A stretch of 7,164 nucleotides of DNA from CAYLSO01 sp964386525. GTDB lineage: Bacteria; Eisenbacteria; RBG-16-71-46; DASYSL01. The notes below the pieces were generated by a model. The model worked only from the letters and a program-made list of their open reading frames with translations, was not told the DNA's origin and ran no database searches. The position numbers were made by a program, and so were the translations under genes. The stretch's first letter is position 1, and the number at the start of each line of letters is the position of its first letter. This document shows positions 5,483 through 7,164 of the stretch, piece after piece. The stretch lies in assembly GCA_964386525.1 (NCBI GenBank), contig CAYLSO010000286.1, positions 1 through 7,164 of the forward strand, written 5' to 3'.

Positions 5483-6493
5483 ATGTTCGCTCGCACTCTG
5501 GCCGCCGCCCTGGGCCTTCTGCTCGCCGCCTCCGCTCCCGCGTTCGGAGCGGACCCCGACACGCTCGCCCCCGGGCCCTGGAAGTGGGGAGCCAAGGTGG
5601 GCGTCAGCGTCACCCAGAGCGCCTACACCAGCAACTGGTCGGGGGGCGACCGCGGGTCGATGGCCTGGGTGCTCAACGGGGATGTCTCGGCGGAGCGCCA
5701 GTTCAGCCGCCAGTACCGACACAAGGACCGGCTCGCGCTATCGTACGGCCAGACCTCCCAGCAGGTGCCGTCCGACGGCGACCCGGCCCGGCTGGTCTGG
5801 GACGAGCCGATCAAGTCGAGCGACCTGATCCTCTTCGAGCACGTCAGCCTGTTCACGCTGCAGAAGTACCTCGACCCCTACTTCGCCTTCCACCTCGATT
5901 CGCAGTTCCGCGACCTCAGCAACCCGATCGGCGAGATCCGCTTCAACCCGATCAAGCTGAAGGAGACGGCCGGCTTCGCGCACGTCTTCGAGAAGACCGA
6001 GAAGTCCGAGTTCGTCTCGCGCCTCGGTTTCGGCTTCCGGCAGACCTTCGGGCAGAGCTTCGTGGACCCGGCGACCAAGGAGAAGGAGAGCTTCTCGTCG
6101 AACGACGGCGGCTTCGAGTGGCAGACCACCATGAAGCGCCCCCTGCTCCAGGAGCGCGTGCTGTACGAAGGCGGGCTCTTGGTCTTCGCGCCGCTGTTCT
6201 ACTCGAAGTCTGACGCCCTCCAGCAGTTCGACGATCTCAACCTGCTCAACGACGATGTCGCCGGCTACTGGAAGGTCCCGGACGTCAACTTCATCAACAG
6301 CTTCACGACCAGCGTCACCAAGGTCATCACGGTCAATCTGCTGATGCACTTCGTATACGACAAGTTCGACACCAAGGCCGACGTCGACGCGGCCCTCGCC
6401 TCCGGCACGCCGGACGAGATCGCCCGCAACATCCGCAAGGCCGGCCAGTTCAAGGAAGTGCTGTCGCTGGGGCTGACCTACAGCTTCTTCTAG
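5483..6493 (+). CDS. DUF3078-like outer-membrane beta-barrel protein
   Basis: The 336-residue protein has a Sec signal peptide ending near residues 20-23 (APAFGA). The mature protein shows alternating polar/apolar strands rich in Phe, Tyr and Trp, and ends LGLTYSFF with a C-terminal phenylalanine, the usual signal for BAM-dependent outer-membrane insertion. The opening, WKWGAKVGVSVTQSAYTSNW then SGGDRGSMAWVLNG, matches the pattern of DUF3078 proteins (a Gly-rich strand, then a SNW-type turn). Strand pairs such as RLALSYGQ, YFAFHLDSQFRD and SRLGFGFRQTFG continue the barrel. A helical, charged segment around 296-322 (ADVDAALASGTPDEIARNIR) is probably a loop or periplasmic turn. No transported substrate is known for the family, so its role is structural or transport, undetermined. 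The ATG is preceded by GAGGAGA at 5471-5477. It is divergent from the radical SAM cluster. Confidence 0.87.
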   Translation: MFARTLAAALGLLLAASAPAFGADPDTLAPGPWKWGAKVGVSVTQSAYTSNWSGGDRGSMAWVLNGDVSAERQFSRQYRHKDRLALSYGQTSQQVPSDGDPARLVWDEPIKSSDLILFEHVSLFTLQKYLDPYFAFHLDSQFRDLSNPIGEIRFNPIKLKETAGFAHVFEKTEKSEFVSRLGFGFRQTFGQSFVDPATKEKESFSSNDGGFEWQTTMKRPLLQERVLYEGGLLVFAPLFYSKSDALQQFDDLNLLNDDVAGYWKVPDVNFINSFTTSVTKVITVNLLMHFVYDKFDTKADVDAALASGTPDEIARNIRKAGQFKEVLSLGLTYSFF

Positions 6494-6500
6494 GCGGGCA

Positions 6501-6536
6501 GCCGGGGACCCGGCGGGGCGTCCCGCCGGGCCCGGC
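6501..6536 (+). terminator. GC-rich hairpin after the outer-membrane protein gene
   Basis: A perfect 9-bp stem CCCGGCGGG/CCCGCCGGG (6509-6517 with 6522-6530) with loop GCGT is extended by GCCGGG (6501-6506) pairing with CCCGGC (6531-6536), leaving a two-base bulge. It starts seven bases after the stop codon. No T-run follows directly; TTTT occurs at 6547-6550, in the loop of a second small stem GGCCG/CGGCC (6537-6541 with 6551-6555). It is probably a terminator or mRNA-stabilising structure. Confidence 0.6.
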
Positions 6537-6682
6537 GGCCGGTCGCTTTTCGGCCCCGGGCCCGCAACCTGCCGGGTCGGGGCGCGTAAGGAGCCCTGAA
6601 AGCGCCCCAGACGGCTGGCCAGGCGCACCTTCGGCGTGGCGCCGGCCGGCCGCCAGCGCTTTCCTCGGTGGAGGTGGGCTGG

Positions 6683-6970
6683 ATGGAGATCCTGGTCCTC
6701 GCGGTCCTGTTCGGGGTCGGCCTGCTGGCCTTCGGGATCGTCTCGGCCGTGTTGGGGCTGCTCTGGTTCGTCTTCACGCTGCCGTTTCGGATCCTGGGGT
6801 GGGTCCTGCACGGCTTCCTCTTCCTGCTGGCCCTGCCGCTGATCGCGCTGGCGGCCCTGGGCGCCGGCCTGGTCTTCCTGCTCCCCCTGGCGCCGTTGCT
6901 CCTGCTCGGGCTCCTCGTCTGGGCCCTGGTCAGGTGGCTGCGCCGCCCGGCCGCCGCGGTGGGCCGCTAG
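6683..6970 (+). CDS. Small, very hydrophobic membrane protein, function unknown
   Basis: The 95-residue product begins MEILVLAVLFGVGLLAFG and consists almost entirely of Leu, Val, Ala, Gly and Phe, with breaks only at LPFRILGW and at the basic tail RWLRRPAAAVGR. Two to four membrane segments can be drawn; the Arg-rich end probably faces the cytoplasm. I do not recognise a family. That it is a real gene rests on an excellent GGAGGT at 6670-6675, seven bases before the ATG, and on the coherent membrane profile. An in-frame GTG at 6668 is less likely because it would overlap that site. The gene is separated from the outer-membrane protein gene by 189 bases containing hairpins, so it is probably its own transcript. 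It ends nine bases before the stop codon of the convergent gene to its right. Confidence 0.7.
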   Translation: MEILVLAVLFGVGLLAFGIVSAVLGLLWFVFTLPFRILGWVLHGFLFLLALPLIALAALGAGLVFLLPLAPLLLLGLLVWALVRWLRRPAAAVGR

Positions 6971-6979
6971 CCGGCCCTC

Positions 6980-7164
6980 CTACTCGACCGCGACGGCGAT
7001 CGACACCGTCTCGCCGCCGACCTCCAAGCGCCCGTTCCAGGCGCCGGGCTCGGCGAACTCCACGCGCCCGCGGAAGCGCGCGCGGCCGGCCTGCCGCAGG
7101 ATGGCCTCGGTCCGCACGGCGAAGCCGGCGGACGCCTGCGGCTTCTCGAAGGTGAGCCGGGGCG
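6980..7164 (-). CDS. C-terminal 61 residues of an unidentified protein (partial at right edge)
   Basis: A minus-strand frame enters from the right edge and ends at TAG (6982-6980). The visible tail contains RARFRGRVEFAEPGAWNGRL and ends with short beta-type strands, VGGETVSIAVAVE. The alternation and the PGAW turn resemble the last strands of an immunoglobulin-like beta sandwich such as FixH- or YtkA-like domains, but 61 residues are not enough to assign one. It converges on the small membrane protein gene. Confidence 0.6.
   Translation of the reverse strand, partial: PRLTFEKPQASAGFAVRTEAILRQAGRARFRGRVEFAEPGAWNGRLEVGGETVSIAVAVE

Noticed and set aside
5248..5613. N-terminal extension of the 4-TM protein upstream of ATG 5247.
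   Set aside because: The upstream frame is Arg/Gly-rich and overlaps the divergent outer-membrane gene and its promoter; a good ribosome site is present at 5253-5259.
5738..6811. Long minus-strand open frame opposite the outer-membrane protein gene.
   Set aside because: Its translation is rich in Glu, Arg and Gln, typical of an antisense shadow; the plus strand has a signal peptide, barrel strands and a C-terminal Phe.

Overview
The window is GC-rich chromosomal DNA from a Gram-negative-type bacterium. It encodes an outer-membrane beta-barrel protein of the DUF3078 kind, several Sec signal peptides, and Shine-Dalgarno sites of the AGGAGG class. Three features together suggest an uncultured FCB-group lineage, with Candidatus Eisenbacteria or a relative the best guess: the DUF3078-like barrel, the secreted PD40 propeller, and a small secreted protein whose mature region starts with an LSWDGC-type motif. 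This placement is inference from family resemblance; no marker gene in the window settles it.

Layout from left to right: (1) the N-terminal 165 residues of an ABC transporter ATPase on the minus strand, running off the left edge; (2) a divergent saccharopine/lysine dehydrogenase-like gene on the plus strand, which appears to have lost most of its Rossmann domain in frame; (3) a long gene-free leader (1504-1950) holding an AT-rich patch and small hairpins; (4) a small secreted protein on the plus strand, closed by a textbook GNRA-loop terminator; (5) tRNA-Cys(GCA) on the minus strand; (6) a compact minus-strand cluster read from right to left: a 4-TM membrane protein, a PflX-type radical SAM protein starting 7 nt later, and a secreted PD40 beta-propeller protein; (7) a divergent promoter region; (8) the DUF3078-like outer-membrane protein on the plus strand, followed by a strong GC hairpin; (9) a 95-residue, very hydrophobic membrane protein on the plus strand; (10) the C-terminal end of an unidentified minus-strand protein, running off the right edge.

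Most genes look like independent housekeeping or envelope functions. The only convincing operon is the 4-TM / radical SAM / PD40 cluster, and its joint function is unknown. I found no CRISPR array, insertion sequence, phage gene, toxin-antitoxin pair or defence system. The items most worth checking are the internally deleted dehydrogenase, the orphan radical SAM operon, and the secreted lineage-type protein with its long leader.
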